DNA from: a virus
Strand: one strand, 5' to 3'
Length of the DNA stretch: 49,086 nt
Virus record (IMG/VR): IMGVR_UViG_3300043464_001457
Location: 1 to 49,086 of that record
Numbering within the stretch: the stretch's first letter is position 1; each line of letters starts with the position of its first letter. This document shows, one piece after another, positions 34,818 to 43,847 of this stretch. The notes beneath the pieces were generated by a model, which made no database searches, was not told the DNA's origin, and saw nothing but the letters and a program-made list of their open reading frames with translations. The translations under genes and the position numbers were made by a program.

Positions 34818-37720
34818 TAGAACGGTCCCAGTCCTGCTCGGATTCGGAGTAAGTTTTTCTCGAAGTTTTCAATCGTTGCGGTGGGTGTTACGGCTCCCCG
34901 GATAATCAAGGTGTAGAGGATGCCGGAAAACGGATTTGACGTTCCGGCTCGGCGTAAAAGATAAATAACGTGGTTCCCAAAATTACCTGAGCCTAAATTG
35001 CTCGTTGTCAGCGACCTAGAAACGCCATCGACTCGCAATCGTGTTTCATCGCCTGCAATGTCGCCTACACCTGTAACCACGTTTGTTGTTGGGGCGGCAA
35101 AAAGACTGCTAACCGCTTGTGCAGCAGTAGACCCGCGATTTCCGTAATAATAATCCGCACCACTGTTCGCCGCCCTCATAGCAAACGAACCGTCTGCCGC
35201 TGTAAACGCAGTTGAGGACTCCACAACATTCATTGCTGCCGCATCACTATTCTTCCGCACCCCCGCCATCACGGTCATTTTGTCGGTTCCGGTTGGTTGG
35301 TAAGCGGTTGGCGTTGAGCCGGGTTCGATTTGGAATTGGGCTAATGTGTTGCTTAACCCAGTTCTCGACCCCGACGTTTCGACGTAATAAAACAGATTCA
35401 GGTTATTGGTAGCTGGTGATGTAAACGTAAGTTGGACCTTAGTCCAGCTACTTGTCAAACCACTAAGTTGCATTAAGGCTGTTCCAAATACGCTTCCCGG
35501 CCCAGACAAGATTGTTGCTGTCCCGTTTATGAATGTTCCTGACGCGGTTGAGAACATTCCAAAATTACCATTGGGGGATGTTCCCGCTTTCACCCAGAAC
35601 GTAAGAACGTAAGGTTGACTCGGAACGTAAGACACAACTTGAGCAAGGTTTGCTCCGCCGCTGCCAACGACGTTTACAAATGTTGCAGCATTGTTTCTCC
35701 CTTCCGGTCCAGCTTCGCCGTAGGTTGCAGAGGTAATCCATTGACTCCAAGGAGTTCCCCAGTGTTCACTTGCGGAAACTACGTTTCGTCTGGTGTCCGT
35801 GGTAGCCCCAGTAAAGTCCACGCTCGACGTAATCAGGCTGTCGTCTGACCCGTCTGCCAACAGGCCCCAGCAATCACGCTTGCCGGATTCGGTTACGTCA
35901 GAGGCGAGGCCGACTCGCTGGTAGGTGGTTGCGGAGGAGCCTAATTCGTATTGAAATCCGAACGCATAAAAGTTTGCTGCGTTAGATGAACGAATAAGTT
36001 GAATTCCGCCTAATGTCGTTGCCGCTCCCGCTCCACTTGTAAACGTCACCGAAACGCGATACCAGCCATTAGCTAACGCGACAATTGCCACGCTCGTACC
36101 AGAGACTCCACTTCCTCCGGATACGTTTGTGACCGAACCATCAAACAAGTTGACACGGGCAGCAGCAATCAAGTCGTTCGGACCCGCCAGAAAGTTCGAG
36201 ATTCTAAAATCGAACGTCTGCCCGGTCGTCATTGTGTTGTTTTTGAAGTACGCCGAAATTGTGTATTGCGTGCTTGCGGAAATCGTCAACGCCGTTTGCT
36301 GGAAACGGCTTGAGGAAACGTCGGTGATGTTTACGTTGTCAGCAGTTACTTGCCCGTCAAGCGGGTTGGCGATGGCGTTTTGCGTAACCGTCGATGTTGT
36401 TCCGGCATTTGTCCACGCAACACCCTCGACCATTTCCTCAGTACGAACCAGCAGATTCCGCCTGCCCCCATCCGGAGTACGGCACAAGGCGGGGCGACTT
36501 CCGCTGGTCGTCTGGTAGGGGTGGATGCCGGGGATTTCCTTGACGGAAATATTGTCAACCGTTGCAGTTGTCGTGCCGACTGCGTACAGCCCGAAGAATC
36601 CAAAAGTACCTGCGCGAAGAATAAACCGTTTGACGCCAGTTGTGGTTGACGATGGCGTGTATTCACCACCGATACCAAACCGTATCCCACCAGCAGAAAT
36701 GGATTTTATCTCAAACTCAACGAGATAGAATTTTCCTGATGGTGTACCAAGATTAGAAGTTGCGGCGTAGAGTGCAACCAAGTCTCCTGTGCTGGAAAAA
36801 TTAACGACACCTCCGCTTATCGTTATCGTGCCGTTTTGCTTGGTCCAGTAACCCGTATCCGATGAAAAATCACGGTTTGCTTGGACTGTCACCAACTCCG
36901 CCCCAAGATTTTCCAGCCCGCCCCGGCTCGAATCAATCACGAGGCCAACTTGGTCGCCGGGATAAACAGCAGGTGCCACGCCATTTGAATCGACGTAGAG
37001 GCTGTGGGTCGGGTAGGCTGCTTTGAACTCGGTATTCCAATCGGTGATGGGCTGGTAGGTGGTTGGCGACGTTACGTCGTACTCAGCTTGGAACCCCCAG
37101 ATATAAACTGTATCACCTGTACCTGAGTAAGAACCATTAGCGGGGTTATTGGAGTTGTAGATTGCGAGATTGACTCGACCGTAACCGGCTCCAGCTTGGT
37201 CAGACCAATACGAAATTCTCCACCAACCATTACCAGCATTTTCAACAGCATACCCATCAATATATACTGGGTCAGGAGTGTTGACATAGAGCCCGGTGTC
37301 TAAGTCAAACAGCATGACGTTGATTGAAGCATTGAAGTTGCTGATTGGTGAAATAGCGATGTAGCGGGCTGTTCCTTTTTTAACGTAAAACGAACGGCAA
37401 AACCTTTGGGCTGTACTATTGGTTGAAAACAGAGAATGCTGAATGTAATGAAGTCCGGCAGTTGCATCGTCGGTGAGCGTGTCGGCGGTCGTCGTTCCGT
37501 CAGGAGCGACTTGAGTGTTTTCCGTTACCGTGACGTTTAGTTTTGTCCAAGCGGCATTTGAGAACTGTTCCGAATAAGTAACAACATTCCGCCGCCAAGT
37601 CCGCTTGGCTTCGCTTGCGCCGTTTCGGTCCCCAATGTCGATGGCGAGGCCCAGTTCGTTGTTGGAGAATAACGAACGAACATTGGGGTCAGAACTGGAA
37701 CCAAGCAATAACAGACTCAT
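34817..37720 (-). CDS. Large fibre/appendage protein with head-spike-fibre-type repeats
   Basis: 967 residues. Three copies of a module of about 130-150 residues, each opening with a 'RRNxxxxSEQFxxxAW' line: RRNVVTYSEQFSNAAW (about 43), RRNLLVRTEEMVEGVAW (about 425) and RRNVVSASEHWGTPWSQW (about 645). Each continues with 'TADTLTDD...' and 'YTISAYFKNNT'-like strands and ends in 'FQxE...TxYQP' (ATTYQRVG, PTAYQPTG). This pattern is the phage head-spike/fibre domain, a jelly-roll carbohydrate-binding-type fold. N terminus LLLLGSSSDPNVRSLF has no signal. The last about 120 residues form another beta domain. Probably binds host surface sugars. Base composition differs from the neighbours. Confidence 0.75.
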   Translation of the reverse strand: MSLLLLGSSSDPNVRSLFSNNELGLAIDIGDRNGASEAKRTWRRNVVTYSEQFSNAAWTKLNVTVTENTQVAPDGTTTADTLTDDATAGLHYIQHSLFSTNSTAQRFCRSFYVKKGTARYIAISPISNFNASINVMLFDLDTGLYVNTPDPVYIDGYAVENAGNGWWRISYWSDQAGAGYGRVNLAIYNSNNPANGSYSGTGDTVYIWGFQAEYDVTSPTTYQPITDWNTEFKAAYPTHSLYVDSNGVAPAVYPGDQVGLVIDSSRGGLENLGAELVTVQANRDFSSDTGYWTKQNGTITISGGVVNFSSTGDLVALYAATSNLGTPSGKFYLVEFEIKSISAGGIRFGIGGEYTPSSTTTGVKRFILRAGTFGFFGLYAVGTTTATVDNISVKEIPGIHPYQTTSGSRPALCRTPDGGRRNLLVRTEEMVEGVAWTNAGTTSTVTQNAIANPLDGQVTADNVNITDVSSSRFQQTALTISASTQYTISAYFKNNTMTTGQTFDFRISNFLAGPNDLIAAARVNLFDGSVTNVSGGSGVSGTSVAIVALANGWYRVSVTFTSGAGAATTLGGIQLIRSSNAANFYAFGFQYELGSSATTYQRVGLASDVTESGKRDCWGLLADGSDDSLITSSVDFTGATTDTRRNVVSASEHWGTPWSQWITSATYGEAGPEGRNNAATFVNVVGSGGANLAQVVSYVPSQPYVLTFWVKAGTSPNGNFGMFSTASGTFINGTATILSGPGSVFGTALMQLSGLTSSWTKVQLTFTSPATNNLNLFYYVETSGSRTGLSNTLAQFQIEPGSTPTAYQPTGTDKMTVMAGVRKNSDAAAMNVVESSTAFTAADGSFAMRAANSGADYYYGNRGSTAAQAVSSLFAAPTTNVVTGVGDIAGDETRLRVDGVSRSLTTSNLGSGNFGNHVIYLLRRAGTSNPFSGILYTLIIRGAVTPTATIENFEKNLLRIRAGLGPF

Positions 37721-37723
37721 TGT

Positions 37724-38245
37724 TTACTTCCCGTACTTGGCAATCATTTGACCTTTGCAATTTGCACACCAACTGGTTCCGTTACCGTTGATGTTCATGA
37801 TGCAGGTCTTTACACCACAATGACCCCAGCCATCTGCTGCTGGTCGTCCTTTGATTCCGAAGTAATGCCCAACCTCATGTTGAACACTGGCATTGACCAC
37901 AACTTCAGTGACTTTGCGAACTTGGCTGAGATAAACTTTACCGCTACCCATGTAAGCAGCAATGGCATTTCGGTAAATGTTCTTCATGAAGTAGAACCTG
38001 ATTTGTGGATTCTTGTTCACTTCCACAAACTTGGCACCACTGATGTTCGACATGTTTGCCATGGCTTTACGAATCATGGCTACTGTCTGCTTGTTGTTGA
38101 ACCCGGCAAAGGCAAAAGCCGGGTAATCCCGATACACCATCTGATACCGGAAGATTCGTCCTTGAACCTTACCAGTTGTCAGCAGTAATGGTGCATGTTC
38201 ATCATGAACATCACAACCACAGAATACATTTTCAATGTCTGTCAT
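37724..38245 (-). CDS. Archaemetzincin-like zinc metalloprotease
   Basis: 173 residues. Extended zinc motif HEVGHYFGI with His123, Glu124 and His127, a third ligand His142 in GHCG after an eight-residue insertion, and the typical archaemetzincin Cys set: Cys143, Cys148 with a Met-turn CIMN (Met150), and Cys160-x2-Cys163 (SWCANC). Known archaemetzincins share HExxHxxGxxHCx4CxM...CxxC. Short N-terminal part VFCGCDVHDEHAP has another Cys pair. No signal peptide. The gene lies inside the virion module next to the fibre, so it may be a virion-associated peptidase for penetration or processing. Confidence 0.8.
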   Translation of the reverse strand: MTDIENVFCGCDVHDEHAPLLLTTGKVQGRIFRYQMVYRDYPAFAFAGFNNKQTVAMIRKAMANMSNISGAKFVEVNKNPQIRFYFMKNIYRNAIAAYMGSGKVYLSQVRKVTEVVVNASVQHEVGHYFGIKGRPAADGWGHCGVKTCIMNINGNGTSWCANCKGQMIAKYGK

Positions 38246-38270
38246 TGCTGATTCTCATCTTTGGAGAAAG

Positions 38271-38618
38271 TTAGTCTACGATGCGGGTTCGCAGTTGGAA
38301 TGTGCGGGCACCACCTTCATTCCCAGAGAACGCAATGCGAACCCATTCAGCAGCTTGCATTACCATCAAATCCAATGGGATTGTTCTGGCTTGATTGGTT
38401 GCACATGGGACACTGTATTGGGCAGTGCCGTCCTTATTCATCAATGGTCGCCAAGTCACACCATCCCAACTATCTTCAAACAGGATGGTGGTGTTGGTTA
38501 AGGTTGCTGGTGTTTCAATTGCACAAGCAGTGCGATTTCGAGTTTGAATACCGTTGCTGACAGCAGTGCCGTTGGCAACAGTCATAGTGTTACGTTGAGT
38601 TTTGATTGTGCCTGCCAT
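38271..38618 (-). CDS. Probable small virion protein
   Basis: 115 residues, almost all beta: TIKTQRNTMTVANGTAVSNGIQTRN, TTILFEDSWDGVTWRPLMNKDG, AEWVRIAFSGNEGGARTFQLRTRIVD. 'FEDSWDGVTWRPL' and the two alternating Thr/Val runs recall small beta-sandwich surface or tail-cap proteins. No signal peptide, no catalytic motif. Sits between the metalloprotease and the membrane/coiled-coil gene within the structural operon. Function unknown. Confidence 0.6.
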   Translation of the reverse strand: MAGTIKTQRNTMTVANGTAVSNGIQTRNRTACAIETPATLTNTTILFEDSWDGVTWRPLMNKDGTAQYSVPCATNQARTIPLDLMVMQAAEWVRIAFSGNEGGARTFQLRTRIVD

Positions 38619-38630
38619 TGCTGTTCTCGC

Positions 38631-38999
38631 TTAATTGTTGTGGTTCAAACTGGCTTCAATCTTTTCCAGCTTTTTTCCATTCTCATTGCTGCTGACATTC
38701 AGCTTTTCAATGCCGTTGTTAATTGCTTCCAGTTCTCTTGCGATAAGACCATTGTTCTTTTGATGTTCTTCAACAATGGTTGTAATTTTTTTGACTGATA
38801 CGTCAACCTGATTGATGAATTCAATTTGTCGTTCAGTCAACGGTCTGAGGACATTTGAACCAAGCCAAACCGAAGCGTTGTAAATCCCGATTCCCAGCAG
38901 GACCAACAACACGGTTGGGAGTCCAAGTTGCTTTGTGGCAGTTATCCACCATGGTTCTTTTTCAACGTACACTTCTCGCAACTCTTGCTGTGTTGACAT
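38631..38999 (-). CDS. Membrane-anchored coiled-coil protein
   Basis: 122 residues from ATG 38999 (AGG seven bases upstream; the longer frame to 39131 runs back across the terminator and into the capsid gene). Residues about 24-45 (QLGLPTVLLVLLGIGIYNASVWL) are one membrane helix. Residues 52-122 form a coiled coil (EFINQVDVSVKKITTIVEEHQKNNGLIARELEAINNGIEKLN). N terminus is cytoplasmic by charge (VYVEKEPWWITATK). The layout resembles spanin-like or membrane-tethered rod proteins, but there is no partner gene to prove it. Confidence 0.6.
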   Translation of the reverse strand: MSTQQELREVYVEKEPWWITATKQLGLPTVLLVLLGIGIYNASVWLGSNVLRPLTERQIEFINQVDVSVKKITTIVEEHQKNNGLIARELEAINNGIEKLNVSSNENGKKLEKIEASLNHNN

Positions 39000-39022
39000 T
39001 GGTTTACCTGTGATTGTGGAAT

Positions 39023-39056
39023 AAAAAAACCGATGCCGATTTTTGACCGGCATCGG
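39023..39056 (-). terminator. Intrinsic terminator after the major capsid gene
   Basis: Minus strand: 9-bp perfect stem CCGATGCCG/CGGCATCGG (39056-39048 with 39038-39030), 9-base loop, then seven T (39029-39023). Lies between the capsid gene and the coiled-coil membrane gene. Confidence 0.9.
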
Positions 39057-39090
39057 CCTTTGCCTAGTACCTGCGAAGGAACCAGTATCA

Positions 39091-40260
39091 TTAAGCTCCG
39101 ACGTATCCGTAGCCCACACAGGTTGGGACATACAGAACGGGGAGGTAGTTGTCGAGGAACTTCAGTTCGAAGCCCGGTGGGTCAATCACGCGGGTGGACC
39201 AAGTTGCAAAGCCTTGGGCTTCACGACCTGATGCCATGACGTTCTCGGCAATGACTTCGCTTCCATCAATCAGACCGAACCAGCTGTTGTCGACTTCCGG
39301 CAGGAAGATTGCGTAGTCGTCAGGAATCAGCTTTTCCATGTCTGATGTGCTGGTTCCGTCAGTGTCACCGTCCGCAGAGAGAACACCGTCGTACACATGG
39401 AAGGTGAACAACGGCAAGGCTCGGAACTTGACATCAAAGCCTGCGTCGGGGATGCCTTCAGCCGAACTCATTTGTCGGCTGGACAGCGATTCGAACACAG
39501 ACACCGACTGACCACCAAGTTCATGCAGAGCATCGTTGTTCTGAATGTTGGTGAAGGTCGTGCTGTTGACCCAGATGTGCCGCAGAGGACGACCGTGGAT
39601 ACGGCTGTAGCCTGCGTTAATCTTGTACAGCTGACCAACGATGTCAGCGGTTGGCAGAGTCCAGTCGGTCAAGATGTTGCTGCCGGTTCCCAGCTGCATA
39701 CGGGTCTTGTTGTCGGCTGGAATCTGGTAGTCAACCTTGATTTCGTCAGTTGCACCAGCGTTGTAGTTCTTCAGCTGGTAGTAATCACCATTGCGGTCCA
39801 TGTTGAAACCGCCACGGAGCAACCGGCTGAGCATCCATTCCCGTTGGTTACGGAACCGCTGGGTCATGAATTCAACTTGACGTTGGATGTACTGCTGACC
39901 ACGCAGGTCAAGAGTGCCAATCTGACCACCGAGAGGACGAGCCTTGTAGACTTCCTCATCGAGAATCAGGATGGATTCGTGTGACCGCATCAAAGCTGCC
40001 GACACGTGTCCGATTGCCTTCTTGCGAACGCGGATTGGACCAGCTTCGGGACTTCGTGCAGTGGCGAACTGACGAGTCTTGTCGAAGATGTCCCAGCCAG
40101 CTTCCCGACCCTTTACGGATTCGGTTGCTCGGCTGTTGTCACCTGACATGACATTGAACATCCGTTGAAACAACGACAACGGAGTTTGGATGCGATTGAC
40201 AATCCGGGTGATTACCGGACTCTGCATCATTTCAGAAAAAGTAATTGCTTGCGTACTCAC
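39091..40260 (-). CDS. Major capsid protein (lambda gpE-like)
   Basis: 389 residues. The sequence follows the lambda E family of HK97-fold capsid proteins: N arm PVITRIVNRIQTPLSLFQRMF, GREAGWDIFDKTRQFATARSPEAGP, HVSAALMRSHESILILDEEVYKARPLGG, GQQYIQRQVEFMTQRFRNQREWMLSRLLRGG (spine helix), P-domain ILTDWTLPTADIVGQL and the C-terminal IPDDYAIFLPEVDNSW...VIDPPGFELKFLDNYLPVLYVP. No proteolysis motif visible by eye. Gene order protease/scaffold, decoration, capsid is lambda-like. A strong terminator follows, typical of a high-level late gene. Confidence 0.9.
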   Translation of the reverse strand: MSTQAITFSEMMQSPVITRIVNRIQTPLSLFQRMFNVMSGDNSRATESVKGREAGWDIFDKTRQFATARSPEAGPIRVRKKAIGHVSAALMRSHESILILDEEVYKARPLGGQIGTLDLRGQQYIQRQVEFMTQRFRNQREWMLSRLLRGGFNMDRNGDYYQLKNYNAGATDEIKVDYQIPADNKTRMQLGTGSNILTDWTLPTADIVGQLYKINAGYSRIHGRPLRHIWVNSTTFTNIQNNDALHELGGQSVSVFESLSSRQMSSAEGIPDAGFDVKFRALPLFTFHVYDGVLSADGDTDGTSTSDMEKLIPDDYAIFLPEVDNSWFGLIDGSEVIAENVMASGREAQGFATWSTRVIDPPGFELKFLDNYLPVLYVPTCVGYGYVGA

Positions 40261-40279
40261 TTTTGAACTCCGTTATTTG

Positions 40280-41068
40280 TTACAGTGCTTGAACCAGCCA
40301 CAGTGAACCGTTGCCAACCAATCGTCGGCAAGCACCGTCAATTACCAAGGAGTTGGTTGCAGCAGAACCAGCAGCCTTGATGTTTGACGAACCCGAAGAA
40401 ACGGTAATTGCGTCAGTGGTGGTTACACTGGCGAAGAAATCAAACTCGACACCCTTGTAAGGTGCCAAAGCTCCGAGAGCAACAGCCAACGTTCCACCAG
40501 TGTTGAAGTAGAAGTGATGGCTGTCGATGTGGGTCAGCGTAACACCTGAAGCCCGCATACCTGCGGTTACAGTGACCAGCTGACGTTCTGGACGAGCGAA
40601 TTGGAAATCGTCATCCAACATGAATCGTCCACGGAGTTGCTGGCGAACCAGATACTCATTGGCGTTTCCGCTGAGTCCGAGAGCAGTCGTGCCGGGGACA
40701 ACCAGCTTGCTGCCACGGATACCACCGCTGAGAACGATTGCACCAGTCAATCGGTCAGTGCTGGTGTTGTTGGACAGCATGGAACGGGATTCCTTCAGAA
40801 TACCGAAGATGTATTCCGAACCATCCGTTGCGTCTGGGTTCCAAACCTTCAGCTTGTTGGTGCTGAGGTCCAGACCCATCAAGGTTCCGGCTCGCAGGAT
40901 GTGGGTGTAGCTGGTGTTACCAGTGTCGCGGGTGGAACCATCAATCAGCAAACCGCTGACTTCTCGATTTTCCCACTTACCCCACGTGAATTCGTTTTCA
41001 AACGTTTCAATCGCAGTGGAGATTCCCGGTACCCGGTCACGACCACCGTACAGGTAGTTCATCGTCAT
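40280..41068 (-). CDS. Head decoration protein (lambda gpD-like)
   Basis: 262 residues, GGAG six bases before the ATG. Contains the decoration-protein core: HILRAGTLMGLDLSTNKLKVWNPDATDGSEYIFGILKESRSM, a typical 'LxxGTxLGxxxxGKxxxxxPxxxDGxxxxxGIL' line. A second half is strand-rich (RQLVTVTAGMRASGVTLTHID, ATNSLVIDGACRRLVGN) and longer than lambda gpD (110 residues), so it carries an added domain. Stabilises the expanded head. Directly upstream of the capsid gene and downstream of protease/scaffold. Confidence 0.75.
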   Translation of the reverse strand: MTMNYLYGGRDRVPGISTAIETFENEFTWGKWENREVSGLLIDGSTRDTGNTSYTHILRAGTLMGLDLSTNKLKVWNPDATDGSEYIFGILKESRSMLSNNTSTDRLTGAIVLSGGIRGSKLVVPGTTALGLSGNANEYLVRQQLRGRFMLDDDFQFARPERQLVTVTAGMRASGVTLTHIDSHHFYFNTGGTLAVALGALAPYKGVEFDFFASVTTTDAITVSSGSSNIKAAGSAATNSLVIDGACRRLVGNGSLWLVQAL

Positions 41069-41078
41069 TTCTTACTCC

Positions 41079-42458
41079 TTAGACGCTGGTTGAACCGAAA
41101 AGACCTTTGACAATTTCTTCAGCACGTGCGTCAGTCAAAGGACCACCAGTTGGGACCTGTTGAGGCTGAATGACGAAGTTGCCGCTGGCATCAACTTGAG
41201 CCATTGCAACAATCGGTTGGCTGGCAGGCATCGGAATCTTGACGCTTTCAAGAGCCGAAACTGCAACTTCGATTGGGGTAACGAGAGGGTTACCATCATT
41301 GCCAAAAGACATGGACAGAGCTTCGACCTGTTGATTGTAATTCTTCAGGTCCTCATCAGTCGAAATGATGTTTCGCTGACGGAGAGCATTCAAACGGGAA
41401 CGAAGTTCCTGCTTCTTGCTGTTGGTCAAGACACCAAGGATGCCTTTGTTCTGCGATTCCATCGCCTTGAATGACGGGTGAGACATCACCGTTTCAATGC
41501 TGACAGTTTCGGTTTGGCTACCGGAAGGTTGGTTTCCACCGGCAGTACCATTATTGTTATTGCTCATAACAACTGGAACCTCATTAACTTTGGAATTTGC
41601 CGGTGGAGTTTTAATCGTCCCACCACTACGATTTTTCCTTTCAGAAAGTTGCTTCTGCAACAAAGCATTCGTGAGAACTTCTTTCAACTTAACGTCAGGA
41701 GTTCCCTTTGGAATTGCGATGCCAGCAATTTCTTGGAGGAGAGTGAAGATGTCGGATGACTGGTCCAGCAATGGGTCCATGTCAGCTTGGTCTTCGTCAC
41801 CCTCATCCGTCATGTCATCGTCTTCATCCATGTCATCAGGTTGTTCGTCGTCCATGTCATCTGACATGTCTTCGTCACCTTGCTGACCGGAAGGCTTCTG
41901 GTCTTGCTGACCAAACTTCGCCTTCTTCTTCTTTTTCATCTTGTTGTCCAGCTCTTGCAGCTGACTGTCGCTCATGCTCACGATGTCAGACATGGCGACT
42001 GCCAATGAACCTTCTTCGAGCTTTTCGAAGTTCTTTTGATTCGGTTCAATTGGGTTGGTAACGATTGCGATATGAGTCAAGACATCGTTCCATTCATTGC
42101 CCAATCCATCCACAAACTTGGGCTTGGCATAGATTGAGACTTCCTTGACAGTCTTCCCGATTCGCTCTTGGTCTGACTGAACGGGGATGTTGACTACACC
42201 TTCCAGAGCTTCGCCTGTGAAGTCAATTTGTTCCCACCAACCGAAGTTGTCCTTGCTGGTATTCTGACTGTTGGTTGGATTTGCGTCCTTCTTGTGGACC
42301 GCTGGTGCAGGTACATGCAGACCTGCCTTGACCATTTTTTTATGTTGGTCTGCCCAATGCTTCAATCGTTCAGCGGTAATGTATTCCAGACGACGACCAT
42401 TGTTGCCGTCGTTCACGTAATACACGCCCGGTCGAAGAATCTGTTTTTTGAATTTCAT
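41079..42458 (-). CDS. Prohead protease fused to scaffold (Mu gpI-like)
   Basis: 459 residues from ATG 42458 (AGGCGA upstream; an in-frame TTG at 42527 is less likely). Residues 1-145 form the protease part: RRLEYITAERLKHWADQHKKMVKAGLHVPAPAVHK, TGEALEGVVNIP, VSIYAKPKFVDGLG and the catalytic-His neighbourhood VLTHIAIVTNPIEP, as in Mu gpI/S77-type proteases. An acidic scaffold follows: residues about 195-240 with DEDMSDDMDDEQPDDMDEDDDMTDEGDEDQADMD, a Lys run before it, and long Gln/Leu helices to the C terminus. It cuts and guides capsid assembly. Starts divergently from the plus-strand virion gene at 42543. Confidence 0.75.
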   Translation of the reverse strand: MKFKKQILRPGVYYVNDGNNGRRLEYITAERLKHWADQHKKMVKAGLHVPAPAVHKKDANPTNSQNTSKDNFGWWEQIDFTGEALEGVVNIPVQSDQERIGKTVKEVSIYAKPKFVDGLGNEWNDVLTHIAIVTNPIEPNQKNFEKLEEGSLAVAMSDIVSMSDSQLQELDNKMKKKKKAKFGQQDQKPSGQQGDEDMSDDMDDEQPDDMDEDDDMTDEGDEDQADMDPLLDQSSDIFTLLQEIAGIAIPKGTPDVKLKEVLTNALLQKQLSERKNRSGGTIKTPPANSKVNEVPVVMSNNNNGTAGGNQPSGSQTETVSIETVMSHPSFKAMESQNKGILGVLTNSKKQELRSRLNALRQRNIISTDEDLKNYNQQVEALSMSFGNDGNPLVTPIEVAVSALESVKIPMPASQPIVAMAQVDASGNFVIQPQQVPTGGPLTDARAEEIVKGLFGSTSV

Positions 42459-42468
42459 TTGCTTCGCC

Positions 42469-42496
42469 TGTAAACCAGTTGGTGGAAAGATATAAT
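42469..42496 (+). promoter_or_regulatory. Promoter candidate for the plus-strand virion gene
   Basis: Perfect -10 TATAAT at 42491-42496, with a weak -35 TGTAAA (42469-42474) 16 bases upstream. Start would be near 42503, about 40 bases before the GTG at 42543. It lies in the divergent gap behind the protease gene. Confidence 0.4.
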
Positions 42497-42542
42497 CATT
42501 CCACGGAGTTTCAACCGACAACAGCAAATTTGGAGAATCGTA

Positions 42543-43820
42543 GTGGCAATCAACTACACTAATTTGTTCAATGATTTGAAGGAAGTGTATTCTGCTATCG
42601 AAGATGTTGATACGTTCTTTGCAGCAATGGTTGCTGAACGTGCTTCAATCATCTCACAACTCGAAGCAACTGGGGTGACCACACTCATCACTGATGTGAA
42701 TACAGCTTACGATAACATTGAAAGTTTATGCTCAGGCATCTACAGCAACCTGTCATCAATCGCATCAAAACGGTTACTTGACCGTGTGACAGTGCTGAAT
42801 GAACTCAATCAACCAGTCAACGCCAGTATGAGCGAGGTATTGACATATCTCCATAAGGACATGGTTGATAATTCACAAACAATCGACAAATCAACAGTCA
42901 GTGCGTCTGTAACTGATGTCGTAAAGACCAATGCCAACGCTGGTACTGTGGTCACCACGCTGAAGTTACCGGGTAATAAAACTCCCGGCGACCGAAAGAT
43001 TACCAATCGGTACACCTACAACAAGGACACTGAACTTCCCAATGCAGATACCTTGGCCTTGATTTGCACATCCGACTCTCAGCAGAGCGGGGCTGATGGG
43101 AATGCGACGTTCAGTGGGCGTGGTTTGAACTTCAAGGAAAGCCTGCACCCGTTGGCAATCAGCACTGGTAACTATGGGACGATGACACTTCGCCCAATCC
43201 AGTTCAACTCGTTGATTGACAACTTCTTCGAGGACTTCAGTGGGAATGTGCCGATTGGTTGGACTGCTTCCAATTCAGCCAACTATGCCAATGAGACTGT
43301 GGTGGTAACCCCAGCTTTCGGGACCAGCTCACTCAAGATTGTTGGTAACGGCACACTGACTTATGAACTGACTGATGATGTACAACCACGACAAGTTCTG
43401 TGTCTGTGCATTTATGCTCGAAAGGTGACTGGTGCAGCGGGAACTGTGACTGTTGTAGTCAACGTCAATGGTTCAGCAGCTGGGACCATTACCATCAATG
43501 CTGGCAATACGACTGACAGCGGGTGGACTCGTTTCACAACGACTGTGCCGATTGGGGCAGTACTGGGAACGGTGGAGCTGGTAGTGACATCAGCAACCAT
43601 CACTGGTGGATATTACCTTGATGGTGGTGCCTTGGCTGAGTATGCCTACTTCGGTGGCGTTGGTGTGGCACTGGTGCAAGGCACAGCCAATTTCATTGTT
43701 GATGATTTGATACACGTTGACATTACCAACAACGGAGCTGGAAAGCTGCAACGCATGTTCAACAAATGCTTTGGTACACAAATGCCAAGCAGTGGTACCC
43801 CAACCATTGCCGACCCTTAA
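42543..43820 (+). CDS. Inverted virion protein with carbohydrate-binding-type domain
   Basis: 425 residues from GTG 42543 (GGAG seven bases upstream). Residues 1-120 are helical (LKEVYSAIEDVDTFFAAMVAERASIISQLEATG). Residues about 125-230 have beta strands (KLPGNKTPGDRKITNRYTY). Residues about 233-390 form a jelly-roll-like CBM domain: FFEDFSGNVPIGWTASNSANYANETVVVTPAFGTSSLKIVGNGTLTYEL and ARKVTGAAGTVTVVVNVNGSAAGTITIN, with GWTRFTTTVPIG. No signal peptide. It is the only large plus-strand gene and divides protease/scaffold from terminase. Likely a surface or fibre component; GTG start and own promoter suggest separate control. Confidence 0.65.
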   Translation: MAINYTNLFNDLKEVYSAIEDVDTFFAAMVAERASIISQLEATGVTTLITDVNTAYDNIESLCSGIYSNLSSIASKRLLDRVTVLNELNQPVNASMSEVLTYLHKDMVDNSQTIDKSTVSASVTDVVKTNANAGTVVTTLKLPGNKTPGDRKITNRYTYNKDTELPNADTLALICTSDSQQSGADGNATFSGRGLNFKESLHPLAISTGNYGTMTLRPIQFNSLIDNFFEDFSGNVPIGWTASNSANYANETVVVTPAFGTSSLKIVGNGTLTYELTDDVQPRQVLCLCIYARKVTGAAGTVTVVVNVNGSAAGTITINAGNTTDSGWTRFTTTVPIGAVLGTVELVVTSATITGGYYLDGGALAEYAYFGGVGVALVQGTANFIVDDLIHVDITNNGAGKLQRMFNKCFGTQMPSSGTPTIADP

Positions 43821-43847
43821 AGACATGTTGCTTCCGCAACACTTTAA
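43817..43847. terminator. Bidirectional hairpin between convergent genes
   Basis: TGTTGC-TTCC-GCAACA (43826-43841) extended by TTAAAG (43817-43822) pairing CTTTAA (43842-43847) across a 3-base bulge. It lies between the convergent stops of the plus-strand virion gene and the terminase gene, and is symmetrical enough to serve both. T-runs are short, so it is a weak terminator. Confidence 0.5.
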
